From positions 1-61,712 of the forward strand of contig JAOZHX010000007.1 of the NCBI GenBank assembly GCA_026014665.1: a stretch of 61,712 bases of DNA, given 5' to 3'. Both the position numbers and the translations under genes were made by a program. Under the pieces are notes generated by a model. The model was not told the origin of the DNA and searched no databases. It saw only the letters and a list, made by a program, of their open reading frames with translations. Each line of letters opens with the position of its first letter. Positions within the stretch are counted from its first letter, which is position 1. This DNA comes from Candidatus Bathyarchaeota archaeon (GTDB taxonomy: Archaea > Thermoproteota > Bathyarchaeia > Bathyarchaeales > Bathycorpusculaceae). Positions 34,077-42,996 of the stretch are shown here, piece after piece.

Positions 34077-36032
34077 CTATGGATGTTCTTTAAAATTGCC
34101 GCTGCAAACAACGTAATACTTTCCATCGCTACCCTGAATTAAACGATAGTATGTAGTCTTGTAATAGAGGTTTGTTTGTGAGGGATTCATGTAGACGTAT
34201 TCCACCCAACCCGTCTGATTTTCAAGTGCTCCTGCAACTATTTTGTCACGAAACGGTTCACCCGTAACATCTGTTTTTCCCTTGAAGTTAACGCCGACAA
34301 GCTGGGTGTTATCTGCATGAGCAACCATTGTCACGTTGGTGTCATAGACGAAGACATAGAGTCCTGTGTTCTGGGAGTCTTTGTAGGGTGCTTCTCCTGC
34401 ATTTATACGTCTAAACGTGTCGGGTGCATTCTTCGCAATTGCAGCCGCAGTTTTATCTACTAGAGCAATAACCTCTTTATCAGTGTATAATTGTTTAGCA
34501 AACCCCACTCCAAGGTTTCTATAGACTATTTTTTCATATTCGCTGACTCCCTGTGCATCTTTTTGGTTCCGCACCATTTGGATGGCATGTTGAAACGCAT
34601 TTACCATATTGTCTGGGACATCTCTGCTAAAGACGAAATAGAAATCGTTCTCCCCCAAAGTGTATACGCTCTGGTAGGCGTTAGGGTCTAACCCCGCCTT
34701 TTGCATCTCATATCGCCCTGTTGAATCGCCTGTAGCCCACAACTCGATTTCTCCCTCCTTGAGCCGTTGGAGAAGTTCTTGGGGGGTTAGCTCATTAACG
34801 ATATGTGATGAGTTTACTCCTTGGTTGATTAATAGTTCATTTTCAATGCTCGACTTCACAGTTCCAATTTTATACCTGTTCAAGTCTTGAGGGGAATCTA
34901 TCGTTATGTTGCTGGTTACGAGTGCAAAAACCACGAAAGTGGACTTGGTGAATGGTCCTGCCCATTTATAGAAGGTCTCACGCTCTGATGTTCGGACAAT
35001 AGAAAATAATACTGTGCTTGTGTTTCCTTGTGCTTGCTTAAATCCATCTGCCAGAGGAACAAATTGAATATCTGAAGTTGTGCGATTAACTCCCATGTAC
35101 CTGAAGATTGTCTGCAAGATTTCAACGGAGACGCCTGCAGGTTTTCCGTCTTTTAAGTAGTTGAAGGGTGCCCAATCTTCAGTTAGGTAATTTAATTGTG
35201 CTAGGCCGACAGAGGGAATGTAGCGTCCCAAAATTCTCTCGTAACCGCTGATTCCTGAACCATCTTTCTCCTCTTTTATGGCGCCGATTGCCCGCTGGAA
35301 AGAATTTACCGTTGAATCTGGAATGTCTTTATTGAAAGCATAATAGAATCCAAGGTTATCGAGCGGAAACGCAACTTTAAAAAGGAAATAGTTGCCGGTT
35401 GCCTGCTCGGTGATTTGGCGGCCTACTGCCTCAGGATAGCACCATAAATCTATCTCGCCGTTTAAAAGTTTGTTCACCAAAACGGACGCGTTCGTTTCGT
35501 ATGTTAAATGGCTACTATCCACCCCTACTTCCATAAGTTGCATAACCGCAGCATCATCAGTGATTACTCCAATCTTGTAGTTCTTGAGGTCTGAAGAACT
35601 GTTTATAGTTGGACCGCCTGATTCAGCAAAGAGGACGTATTTATCGGTAAAGATGGGCCCTACCCACTTGAACGATTGTTCTCTTTCGGGTAATCGCGCT
35701 GTGGAAAAGAGGATTGTGTTGTTTATGTTCAGGGTGGCTTGGTATCCCACAGTCCAAGGGGTAAGATGCAATTGGTTTGCTTCCACTGTTTTGCCTAACT
35801 TTGTGGTGATTTCTCTTAGGAGGTCAATTGCGATTCCGTTTAGGGTGCCGTTTTCTTGGTAGTTGTAGGGTGGAAATTCTTCAGTGTAATAAGAAAAGCT
35901 CGCCAAATCAGAAGTGGAGATGGTTTGGGAAGGTGTTCGTCCAAGCTGTAGAATGAACGCGGATGCCCAAAATAGCGCTATTAGAGTTGCAATTATGAAA
36001 AAAAGATAAGCATATTTTCGGGTTCTATTCAT
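34077..36032 (-). CDS. Tandem solute-binding plus Cache domain surface protein
   Basis: A protein of about 651 aa with an N-terminal membrane helix (YLFFIIATLIALFWASAF). Two family-3 solute-binding domains follow, at about residues 25-280 (FSYYTEEFPPYNYQENG...) and 285-515 (LNYLTEDWAPFNYLKDGKPAG...). A Cache-like domain comes last (about 520-650: VFVYDTNVTMVAHADN, GWVEYVYMNP). There is no kinase or HAMP domain, and no transporter permease beside it. I chose ATG 36032 because the longer N-terminus from 36089 is not conserved-looking. It may be a free or membrane-attached sensor that binds amino acids. Confidence 0.8.
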   Translation of the reverse strand: MNRTRKYAYLFFIIATLIALFWASAFILQLGRTPSQTISTSDLASFSYYTEEFPPYNYQENGTLNGIAIDLLREITTKLGKTVEANQLHLTPWTVGYQATLNINNTILFSTARLPEREQSFKWVGPIFTDKYVLFAESGGPTINSSSDLKNYKIGVITDDAAVMQLMEVGVDSSHLTYETNASVLVNKLLNGEIDLWCYPEAVGRQITEQATGNYFLFKVAFPLDNLGFYYAFNKDIPDSTVNSFQRAIGAIKEEKDGSGISGYERILGRYIPSVGLAQLNYLTEDWAPFNYLKDGKPAGVSVEILQTIFRYMGVNRTTSDIQFVPLADGFKQAQGNTSTVLFSIVRTSERETFYKWAGPFTKSTFVVFALVTSNITIDSPQDLNRYKIGTVKSSIENELLINQGVNSSHIVNELTPQELLQRLKEGEIELWATGDSTGRYEMQKAGLDPNAYQSVYTLGENDFYFVFSRDVPDNMVNAFQHAIQMVRNQKDAQGVSEYEKIVYRNLGVGFAKQLYTDKEVIALVDKTAAAIAKNAPDTFRRINAGEAPYKDSQNTGLYVFVYDTNVTMVAHADNTQLVGVNFKGKTDVTGEPFRDKIVAGALENQTGWVEYVYMNPSQTNLYYKTTYYRLIQGSDGKYYVVCSGNFKEHP

Positions 36033-36095
36033 GAATATACCCCAATTCCTCTCGTCCATAGTTGTATTTAAAGTTAAATAATTATGCAAGGCTCC

Positions 36096-38498
36096 CTATC
36101 GGGCTGGATTTGCCCTTAGCTTCTGCATTAGGTAAACCTTGATTGGGTCATTAATGAGAAGGGTCGTTAACAGTGTATAGCATAGAATTGTAAGCACAAA
36201 AACATAGCCAAGGGGTGCAAGCTCCAAGATACCCAAGATGGAGATAGCGATGATGATTGCTATTTGGGTCAGGATTGTTATGATTAAAAAATTGCTTGGT
36301 TTGGATTTCCAGAAGTAGCTTCGTTCCCGAAGGCTCAGAATAGTAAACAACCCCACAAAATTTAGGTAAGCAAAGCCGAAAGTATAGATTTCTCCTGGAT
36401 CTTGAATCCCAAAAAATAAAAATCCGGGTATGGCAAAGAGCACGCTTTCTACTGTCATGAGTTCACCTAGCGATGCTCCCGTTCCGAATAAGATGCGCAT
36501 GTTGAATTTATCTGGCTTTAAAGATGAACGTACCCTATCTGTGGACATGGACATGGTCGCAAAATCTGCTAGGAAGAGCAATAACAACGTGCTGGTTATC
36601 GAAAGGATTAGAGAATGCGTAAAAAATAACATCAAAACTATAAAGAAGGAGATATGCAATTTCCTAGTTACCATCATAAGCGTCCAACTGTAGACTTTTT
36701 GGTAAACTGTTCGGGAAGTTCTAATCATAGGTATTATCCCGCTTAACCCATCAACAGTTAGGACAACGCTTGCCGAATCCTTAGCGATGTCGGTTGCGTT
36801 TTTCATGGCGATGCCTACTTCGGCTTGCGCCAAGGCTGGGGCATCGTTCACGCCGTCGCCTGTCATTCCAACAACGTGCTGGGATTCCTGCAAGGTCTTG
36901 ACTATGCTAAACTTGTCTTCGGGGTAAACTTGGGCTATGCCATGACTATCCTCAATTAACGAATCGTAACGCAAGGGTTTGGTTTTCAGTTCCTGCGTCC
37001 TCACCATAGTCGTAATGTTTTTGCCTAAGCCAACCTGCTGGGCGATGTTTTTGGCAACTGGAAGAGAATCGCCTGTTAGCATCTTTACATCAACCCCTAA
37101 ATTGTCAATCTGTTCGAGTATTTCACGTGAATCTTCCCTTATCCGATCAGCGATGCCTGCAAGACCGATCAAGCGCAGCGTTTTTCGGTCCATACCCTGA
37201 GCGACAGCAATAACCCTTAGCCCTTTTTCAGAGAGAGCTTCCGCAATCTTTAGCGTAGCTTCAGCCGTTTGTTTCTCAACATTGCAAGCAGTACATATGC
37301 TATCAAAAGAGCCTTTACCCACATGGAATATCTCGCCGTTTTCCTCAATCTTTGCTGCTGTCATCCTTGTTTTCGGGTCGAATGGAATAAATTCCAGTTG
37401 TATGTGAACATCCAGTGGGATGTTTGCCTCTGCCGCTGCCACCAAGAACGCTGAGTCTATAGGGTCTTGGTTGGCTTCTTTCGATGCGAGCGCCCCGTAA
37501 AGCAGAATGTCTTTTTGAGAAAACCCGTTGACCGGAATCGCCTCCTCGACAAAGAGCTTATTCAACGTTATGGTCCCTGTTTTGTCGGCACACAATACAT
37601 CCATAGTGGCTGCGTCCTCCCCTGCGCTCAATCTTGTGATTAACACTCCCTGCTTTGCAAGAGACAACGAGGCTAGCGCCATGTTTAAAGTGAACATTGT
37701 AGGCATGGCAACTGGTACAGTGGCTAAGAGTAATACACCCGCAAGCGGCAAGAGGATGGCAAGCTCAAAACCAGTCAGTCCTGCATACACAAACACGATT
37801 AATAGTGATGCAAGCACTATGATGCCGAGTCGACGGGCTACTTTAACTGTGACTTCTTCCATGTGGAGCTTTGGCTTGGCAAGTTCAAGCAGGGAAATGG
37901 TTTTTCCAAAGTAGGTCTTTGTTCCTGTGGCATCAACGATTCCGGTGGCTTCGCCTCTTTTCACGGCTGACCCTGAATATGCTTTTTCCCCTCCAGACTT
38001 GTCGACTACGCCAGATTCGCCCGTTAGCACTGATTGGTCTAAGCCAATCGAGCCTTCAACAATTTTTATGTCTGCAGGCAAGAGGTCGCCTATTCTGACT
38101 CTAACGAGGTCTCCTGGGACAAGCTCTCTGGCAGGGATGATTGACCACTTGCCGTTCCTTTTTACCCTGCTTTGAATTCTAAGCCTCTGCTTTAACGCAG
38201 CCATTGCTGCTTTCGCTCGGGTTTCACGCCAAAGTGACATGCCAGCGTTAAAAAATAGGAGTGCTATTATGACGGCTGCTTGCACATATTTGCCCAAAAC
38301 TATGGTGACGATCGCAGTAGTCTCAAGCATCCATGGTACAACCCCCCACAAACGTTTTCCCAGGTTCATCCAAAAGCTTTCTTTTTTCTCTGAGACCTCA
38401 TTGTATCCATAGACTGTTAGTCGCTTCTCTACTTCTGCCGAGTCCAACCCGTAAAGTAAGCTTGTTTGCTCTAAATTGTTTTGTGTCTGATTAGTCAA
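36096..38498 (-). CDS. Plasma-membrane proton P-type ATPase (type III) 1
   Basis: An 800-aa P-ATPase. TGES at about 159-162, phosphorylated Asp305 in DKTGTI, GDGVNDAP and the Mg-binding GDGVNDAP/AxxGIAM region are present. The helix-6 acidic residue in LFLADFATMSMSTDRV matches the proton-pump Asp of type III ATPases (AHA2 D684 in family alignments). Length and pattern match plant/fungal and archaeal H+-ATPases. It should pump protons out of the cell. Six nt separate it from the solute-binding/Cache gene, which lies downstream in the same direction, so they may be co-transcribed. Confidence 0.9.
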   Translation of the reverse strand: MTNQTQNNLEQTSLLYGLDSAEVEKRLTVYGYNEVSEKKESFWMNLGKRLWGVVPWMLETTAIVTIVLGKYVQAAVIIALLFFNAGMSLWRETRAKAAMAALKQRLRIQSRVKRNGKWSIIPARELVPGDLVRVRIGDLLPADIKIVEGSIGLDQSVLTGESGVVDKSGGEKAYSGSAVKRGEATGIVDATGTKTYFGKTISLLELAKPKLHMEEVTVKVARRLGIIVLASLLIVFVYAGLTGFELAILLPLAGVLLLATVPVAMPTMFTLNMALASLSLAKQGVLITRLSAGEDAATMDVLCADKTGTITLNKLFVEEAIPVNGFSQKDILLYGALASKEANQDPIDSAFLVAAAEANIPLDVHIQLEFIPFDPKTRMTAAKIEENGEIFHVGKGSFDSICTACNVEKQTAEATLKIAEALSEKGLRVIAVAQGMDRKTLRLIGLAGIADRIREDSREILEQIDNLGVDVKMLTGDSLPVAKNIAQQVGLGKNITTMVRTQELKTKPLRYDSLIEDSHGIAQVYPEDKFSIVKTLQESQHVVGMTGDGVNDAPALAQAEVGIAMKNATDIAKDSASVVLTVDGLSGIIPMIRTSRTVYQKVYSWTLMMVTRKLHISFFIVLMLFFTHSLILSITSTLLLLFLADFATMSMSTDRVRSSLKPDKFNMRILFGTGASLGELMTVESVLFAIPGFLFFGIQDPGEIYTFGFAYLNFVGLFTILSLRERSYFWKSKPSNFLIITILTQIAIIIAISILGILELAPLGYVFVLTILCYTLLTTLLINDPIKVYLMQKLRANPAR

Positions 38499-38553
38499 AG
38501 AATCCCAACGAAAGACCGTTATTTTCTGTTTTGTGACCTTGCCTTACCGCATG

Positions 38554-39519
38554 TCAGAATCTGCCGGGCTTGTGCTCAGTAAAGACATAGTTCGTTTGAT
38601 CGATAACCCCAGCTTGCCATGTGCCTTCCCAATGGATTTTGTAAGTTATTCCTTTGGAGCATCCAGTAAAGTTGATGGTAACTGTATATGGTGGGTTTAG
38701 GACAACTGGGTATCGAATTTTAGCGGTCCAGCCTCCACTGAAGTAGGTGTACGAGATTGACCCCACTATGAGAGGCGGCGTTGAGCTGCCTCCTATCCAT
38801 GCTAGGTCGTTCATGAATCGTGAGGTTTCAGGATGGTTCATTTTGAGGTATTCCATTGCTTGATCTCGTATTTGCATAATTTGTAGCTCAACAGGATCTA
38901 TGGGCGGTGTCGGCATGGGTTTGAAGCCAGGTGGAACTAAAAGATAGCCTATGAGTGGTAAGGCTGTTGCTCCATCAGTTATCTTGTATTCGAGTACTAA
39001 TGTCCATCCCTTGTATTGACCATTGCCATTCCAAACTCCTCTTACAACAGCGTTATTTGCAACCATTGCACCTGGAGGCGCTTGGAGTGGGGGTGGAATT
39101 GGGGTTGGTTGCCCAGGGATTGGTTCGGGAGGTGATGAAGGTTCGGGAGCTACTGCGAAGGTTCCAATGATGGTTATTGTTCCCTCAAATGCGCCGTTTT
39201 GGAATTCGAGGTGACTGTGGATATTCATATAGCCCACGTTATTCTTCAGGTTCAAGGTTCCTATTCCGTTGTCGGCTGCTGAGCCCGTTAAGTATACGCC
39301 CTCACCCTTAACTTGGAAGCTTTCGTACCCTGCTCCAGTTTCGCTGACATGGTATATATTGAATTTAGTGGTCCAGTGGTCTACTTGGCCAATGATGGGG
39401 TCATTCCTGATGAAGACGACTGGAATCTTTCTGGGGGAATATGCCGACGCAGACTCGGCTGTAAGGGCAATTGTTATGATCATTAAAGCGAGTGCGAAAA
39501 AAACAAGTTTTTTATTCAC
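38554..39519 (-). CDS. Secreted beta-rich protein with proline linker
   Basis: A 321-aa protein with a signal peptide (residues 1 to about 26, ending ESASAYSP). Two parts follow: a beta-rich segment (about 27-130) and a second (about 155-310), joined by a Pro-rich linker (PSSPPEPIPGQPTPIPPPL). No membrane anchor is seen at the C-terminus, so it is exported. Tryptophan and glycine rows (GQYKGWTLVLEYKI) suggest a sandwich fold. I recognise no family. Confidence 0.6.
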   Translation of the reverse strand: MNKKLVFFALALMIITIALTAESASAYSPRKIPVVFIRNDPIIGQVDHWTTKFNIYHVSETGAGYESFQVKGEGVYLTGSAADNGIGTLNLKNNVGYMNIHSHLEFQNGAFEGTITIIGTFAVAPEPSSPPEPIPGQPTPIPPPLQAPPGAMVANNAVVRGVWNGNGQYKGWTLVLEYKITDGATALPLIGYLLVPPGFKPMPTPPIDPVELQIMQIRDQAMEYLKMNHPETSRFMNDLAWIGGSSTPPLIVGSISYTYFSGGWTAKIRYPVVLNPPYTVTINFTGCSKGITYKIHWEGTWQAGVIDQTNYVFTEHKPGRF

Positions 39520-39633
39520 TTTTCCATCTCCTAAGAGAGCCGTTAATAATAAATTAAATCTTTATTTTTATGTTTTTGCTAGGTTCGCCTTGCTTGCCGT
39601 TCTCTTAGTTGCTAACACCGTGTGCCAACATAC

Positions 39634-39641
39634 CGTTATAT
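39634..39641 (+). promoter_or_regulatory. TATA-like promoter of RNA element A
   Basis: CGTTATAT, 31 nt before the 5' end of the terminal stem of element A. The identical octamer lies 32 nt before element B at 42810-42817. This supports transcription from both on the plus strand. Confidence 0.55.
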
Positions 39642-39664
39642 CTGATGGATACAAAACATATTTT

Positions 39665-39813
39665 GCCGGTTGAGGGACATGCTTCACGGTGGCATCTGTA
39701 CTCATCATGAGTAACTGCTGAAGACGCCTGCTGCGATTGCATCAAGGTCGTGCGCTTGGCAAGCACTTCTGGTGTAGTATGTGCACGCTCGTGGGGTTTA
39801 GACTCAACACGGC
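39665..39813 (+). ncRNA. Paired structured RNA candidate, copy A (lar left flank)
   Basis: This 149-nt element is related to copy B (42842-42996). P1: GCCGGTTGAG at the 5' end pairs with CTCAACACGGC at 39803-39813. P2: CACG (39785-style region, 39685-39688) pairs with CGTG (39790-39793), and GTGGCAT pairs with ATGTGCAC. The bases of P2 differ from those of B while pairing is retained. An inner hairpin ACTCA-TCA-TGAGT is seen at about 39700. Five T residues follow at 39816-39820. Conserved single-strand blocks: AACTGCTGAAGA and GCATCAAGG. It ends 19 nt before the larE stop codon on the opposite strand. No known family recognised. Confidence 0.55.
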
Positions 39814-39831
39814 ACTTTTTGAGCCGCTAAT

Positions 39832-40656
39832 TTATGGTTTTTCTAGGGTTTTTAGCATGCTGCCTGAACGGTAACCCTCCATATCCAGCGTCACATACTT
39901 GAAACCTAAGGCTTTGAGTTCCAAAGCCACCTTATCTAAAACCTCGATGTTGCATAGCAGAGCTCGCTCAAACCGTGCAACCTCAATGCGTGCTAAGCCA
40001 TTGTGATCTCTTACCCTGACCTGCTTTATGCCTGTTAACGCTTTCACTATGTTTTCAGCCTTTTCAATTCGCTTCAGTTTTTCTGCAGTTATGGTTTCGT
40101 TAAAGGGAACGCGAGAAGCTAAACATGCCAGTGCAGGCTTATCGTGGACACGGAGCCCCATCTGCTTGGCTACTTGGCGAATTTCATCCTTTCGGAAATC
40201 GTTACTCATCCATGGACTGTAAACGTCTTTGTTTTCCTGCACTGCTTTAAAGCCTGGTCTGTGGTCGTCTAGGTCGCTGGCGTTGGTGCCTTCAAACACG
40301 GCGGCGAATCCTAATTTGTGCGCAAAATCAACTAAACGCTGGAGTAGTTCTTTTTTGCAGTAGTAGCAGCGGTTCTCAGGGTTTCGGCTAAAATCAGGGT
40401 TTTCCAACTCGTTAGTTTCCACGACATAGAGGCGGATGCCGATGTCTTTGGCGACTTGTTGTGCGTCATGAAACTCCTCAGATGTGTAGGTTGGTGACTT
40501 GGCGATGACAGCCGCAGCTTTCTCTCCCAAAACTTGATGGGTAATCGCCGCCAACGTTGAGCTGTCCACGCCGCCTGAGAAAGCAATGACTACTCCGCCT
40601 TTACCTTTCTCTGCAATGTAATCCTTAAGTTTCTCAAGTTTAGCCTGAAGTTCCAA
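39832..40656 (-). CDS. larE: ATP-dependent sacrificial sulfur transferase LarE
   Basis: A 274-aa PP-loop enzyme. The ATP motif is FSGGVDSSTLA (about 27-36). Three cysteines stand in the right places: Cys97 and Cys100 in NRCYYCKKEL, and Cys178 in ALACLASR. A three-cysteine set is the pattern of iron-sulfur cluster-dependent LarE, as opposed to the single sacrificial Cys type. LarE inserts sulfur into the nicotinic-acid-derived precursor of the nickel-pincer cofactor. It follows larC on the same strand with a 6-nt gap. Confidence 0.93.
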   Translation of the reverse strand: MELQAKLEKLKDYIAEKGKGGVVIAFSGGVDSSTLAAITHQVLGEKAAAVIAKSPTYTSEEFHDAQQVAKDIGIRLYVVETNELENPDFSRNPENRCYYCKKELLQRLVDFAHKLGFAAVFEGTNASDLDDHRPGFKAVQENKDVYSPWMSNDFRKDEIRQVAKQMGLRVHDKPALACLASRVPFNETITAEKLKRIEKAENIVKALTGIKQVRVRDHNGLARIEVARFERALLCNIEVLDKVALELKALGFKYVTLDMEGYRSGSMLKTLEKP

Positions 40657-40662
40657 AGTAAA

Positions 40663-41913
40663 TCATCTTTTCTTTAGGGTTTCTTTTGCTTTTTCATTTG
40701 CTAACTCGAAGAGTTCTCTTAGCGGAATATGAGTTTTTTCAGCTAACCGTTTCACGTCCTCATATTCGGGCTTAATTCGTATGATTTTGCCGTTGCTGTC
40801 TTTGGCAACTTTGATTTTAACGTTTTCATTTTTTCCTAGCACGGTTATCTCAACCATGTGCAATTCGCGGTTTATTATGTGTCGTTGGCACCGGTAAACC
40901 CTGACTCCCAGTGTTCCCGTCTCATCGATGAGAACGTTGGTTAGGCGTCTTGTATCTTTTGGGTCAGCGATTACTTTGATGATTTGTCCTGGCCTGTTTT
41001 TTTTGGCATAGACGGGGATGATGCTAACGTCTTTGGCACCTTCAGAGAGCAACTGCTCCAAAACGTGCCCTACAATTTCACCTGAAATGTCATCGATATT
41101 TGTTTCTAAAACGGAAACTTCGTCTGTAATCGTTTCCTCACCGATTGGTTTACCGATGGTTATACGCAAAACATTGGCAATTTGAGGGAACTCTTTGCCG
41201 CCTGCGCCATAACCGGTTTTAAGCGGTGTCATTTCTGGATAAAACTTGCTTACTTCATGGGCAAGGTTAACTATGATTGCGGCTCCGGTAGGCGTTGCCA
41301 ACTCTGCTTCAATTGGTCCACCTCTGAATGGAAAATTCTTTGACCGCAAAATTTCTAATGCTGCTGGAGAAGGACTTGAAGCTGTGCCATGCGAGAACTC
41401 GAACAATCCACCGCCCACCGAAATAGGAGAGGCGACTATTTTCGCATCAAACAAGCCAAGGTCTTCAAGGGCGACTGCTGAACCCACGATTTCCGCTGGC
41501 ATGTCAACCAACCCTACTTCATGCAGGTGGGCATTAATAAGGTGATTCCCATGAAGCTTTGCCTCTGCTTCGATAAGCGTTCGGATGGTACTGGAGGCAA
41601 ATTGTTTTGCCGGTTGGCTAAGGTGGAGGTTTGCAACTGCATCTTCGACGACATGGATTAGTTGTTTGCCGTCATTTCGCGTTTTACCATCTGCCGTTAC
41701 GTCGATTTTTGTTGCGCTAAAGCCTTTACGCCTAACTCTTTGAATGTCTACTTTAACGTTGACAAAACCATACGCTGATTGCTCAAGAGTTTTAATAGCT
41801 TCAGTGACTTTGTTTGCGTCCGCGCCCAAGTCAAGGAGTGCAGCTAAAAACATGTCTCCTGCGATGCCTGCAACTTGGCAGTCAACCATAACGACTTTAG
41901 AAAATTGCCTCAT
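40663..41913 (-). CDS. larC: Nickel-pincer cofactor nickel insertion protein LarC
   Basis: A protein of about 416 aa. The N-terminus has the family motif VDCQVAGIAGDMFLAALLDLGAD, and a histidine segment (HGNHLINAHLHEVGLVD) follows in the middle. It is one continuous reading frame; in some bacteria the gene is split by a programmed frameshift, which is not seen here. The start is ATG 41913 (MRQFSK); TTG 41919 lies 6 nt earlier. LarC loads nickel with CTP. The gene is divergent from larB across about 78 nt that hold ACGATATATT, a TATA-like site. Confidence 0.93.
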   Translation of the reverse strand: MRQFSKVVMVDCQVAGIAGDMFLAALLDLGADANKVTEAIKTLEQSAYGFVNVKVDIQRVRRKGFSATKIDVTADGKTRNDGKQLIHVVEDAVANLHLSQPAKQFASSTIRTLIEAEAKLHGNHLINAHLHEVGLVDMPAEIVGSAVALEDLGLFDAKIVASPISVGGGLFEFSHGTASSPSPAALEILRSKNFPFRGGPIEAELATPTGAAIIVNLAHEVSKFYPEMTPLKTGYGAGGKEFPQIANVLRITIGKPIGEETITDEVSVLETNIDDISGEIVGHVLEQLLSEGAKDVSIIPVYAKKNRPGQIIKVIADPKDTRRLTNVLIDETGTLGVRVYRCQRHIINRELHMVEITVLGKNENVKIKVAKDSNGKIIRIKPEYEDVKRLAEKTHIPLRELFELANEKAKETLKKR

Positions 41914-41991
41914 AATCAATACCGCTTGCTAATAGTTAAAAAAGGCAAAAACGATATATTACTTGTGGTGTTTTGGCACTTGAGCGAACGC

Positions 41992-42789
41992 ATGTACACA
42001 CTTAAAGAGATTTTAGAGAAAACCGCCCGCGGCGAATTAACCCCTGAAGCAGCAGAGCGACTGGTGCACTTACAGGCGGTCGCGGAACTGGAAGGCTTGG
42101 CCCATATAGACTGTTGTCGCGAACATCGGACAGGCATTCCTGAAATTATCTTAGCCGAAAACAAAACCGAAGAGGATGTGGTGAAGATTGTGCGTCTAAT
42201 GCTTGTGGAGAATGGGCGGGTACTGGTTAGTCGCTGTAGCCCCCAGCATATTGAGGCGCTAAAGGGAGCGATGCCAGTCGGTGTAAGCGTTCAGGTCTAT
42301 GAAAGGGCAAGGATGGTCGTGGTAAAACGTGATGGTTTTGAGGTTAAGCAAACAGGCGGTCGCGTGGGTATCTTGACAGCTGGAACCTCTGATATTCCTG
42401 TGGCAGAAGAAGCCAAAATCGTAGCCGAACAAATGGGTTGCGAAGTTTTTGCCTCTTATGATTTGGGTGTTGCTGGATTGCATCGTGTCTTGCAGCCGCT
42501 CAAAGACCTCATTTCAAGAGACGTTGACGTAGTGGTCGTAGTTGCAGGGCGAGAAGGCGCTTTGCCTTCGGTAGTAGCTGGCATGGTAACAGTGCCCATA
42601 ATCGCCGTGCCTACATCTAACAGTTATGGCTTTGGCGAGAAAGGCGTATCCACGCTTATGGCTATGCTGCAGTCCTGTTCGCTGGGGCTTGCAGTGGTTA
42701 ACATCGATGCTGGCGTGTCAGCAGGAGCCGTTGCAACGTTAATAGCCAATAGAGCCGCCAAATTCCGCTTAGCGCGACCGAGTTGCTAG
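41992..42789 (+). CDS. larB: Pyridinium carboxylase LarB
   Basis: A 265-aa enzyme of the AIR-carboxylase-like fold. The motif LTAGTSDIPVAEEAK and SYDLGVAGLHRVL mark the family; GREGALPSVVAGMVTVPIIAVPTSNSYGFG is the nucleotide/active loop. LarB carboxylates and hydrolyses nicotinic acid adenine dinucleotide as the first step of the cofactor. The frame extends 39 codons upstream, but MYTLKEILE at 41992 is the right start and clears the larC promoter region. larA, the lactate racemase, is not seen in the window. Confidence 0.92.
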   Translation: MYTLKEILEKTARGELTPEAAERLVHLQAVAELEGLAHIDCCREHRTGIPEIILAENKTEEDVVKIVRLMLVENGRVLVSRCSPQHIEALKGAMPVGVSVQVYERARMVVVKRDGFEVKQTGGRVGILTAGTSDIPVAEEAKIVAEQMGCEVFASYDLGVAGLHRVLQPLKDLISRDVDVVVVVAGREGALPSVVAGMVTVPIIAVPTSNSYGFGEKGVSTLMAMLQSCSLGLAVVNIDAGVSAGAVATLIANRAAKFRLARPSC

Positions 42790-42809
42790 CTTGCCTATAC
42801 AAACAAAAC

Positions 42810-42817
42810 GTTATATG
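42810..42817 (+). promoter_or_regulatory. TATA-like promoter of RNA element B
   Basis: CGTTATAT, identical to the site upstream of element A, 32 nt before the terminal stem of element B and 21 nt after the larB stop codon. Confidence 0.55.
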
Positions 42818-42841
42818 CTCCGTTATAGCCAAATATTTTAT

Positions 42842-42996
42842 GCCGGTTGAGGAACACGCTTCATACTTGCATAAGAAACTGGCCTTTGGCAACTGCTAAA
42901 GAACGCTATCCAGCGATAGCATCAAGGAAAGCGGCTTTGCCAAGTACTAAAGACAGAAAGACTATGCAACGATATGGGGTTGAGACTCAACCCGGC
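42842..42996 (+). ncRNA. Paired structured RNA candidate, copy B (lar right flank)
   Basis: This 155-nt element is related to copy A (39665-39813). P1: GCCGGTTGAG pairs with CTCAACCCGGC at 42986-42996. P2: CATA/TATG (42862-42865 with 42973-42976) and TTGCATA/TATGCAA (42867-42873 with 42963-42969). P3: TTGGCAA/TTGCCAA (42886-42892 with 42937-42943) and CTGCT/AGCGG. Terminal hairpin GCTATC-CAGC-GATAGC at 42905-42920. Near the 3' end GGGTTGA-GAC-TCAACCC can fold as an alternative to P1. It lies 52 nt after larB on the same strand, with its own promoter. Confidence 0.6.

Noticed and set aside
40663..41919. Programmed frameshift in larC
   Set aside because: The gene is one continuous frame of usual full length.
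39665..42996. RNase P RNA, SRP RNA or 5S rRNA identity for elements A and B
   Set aside because: The conserved signature motifs of these RNAs are absent, and the length and two-copy layout do not fit.
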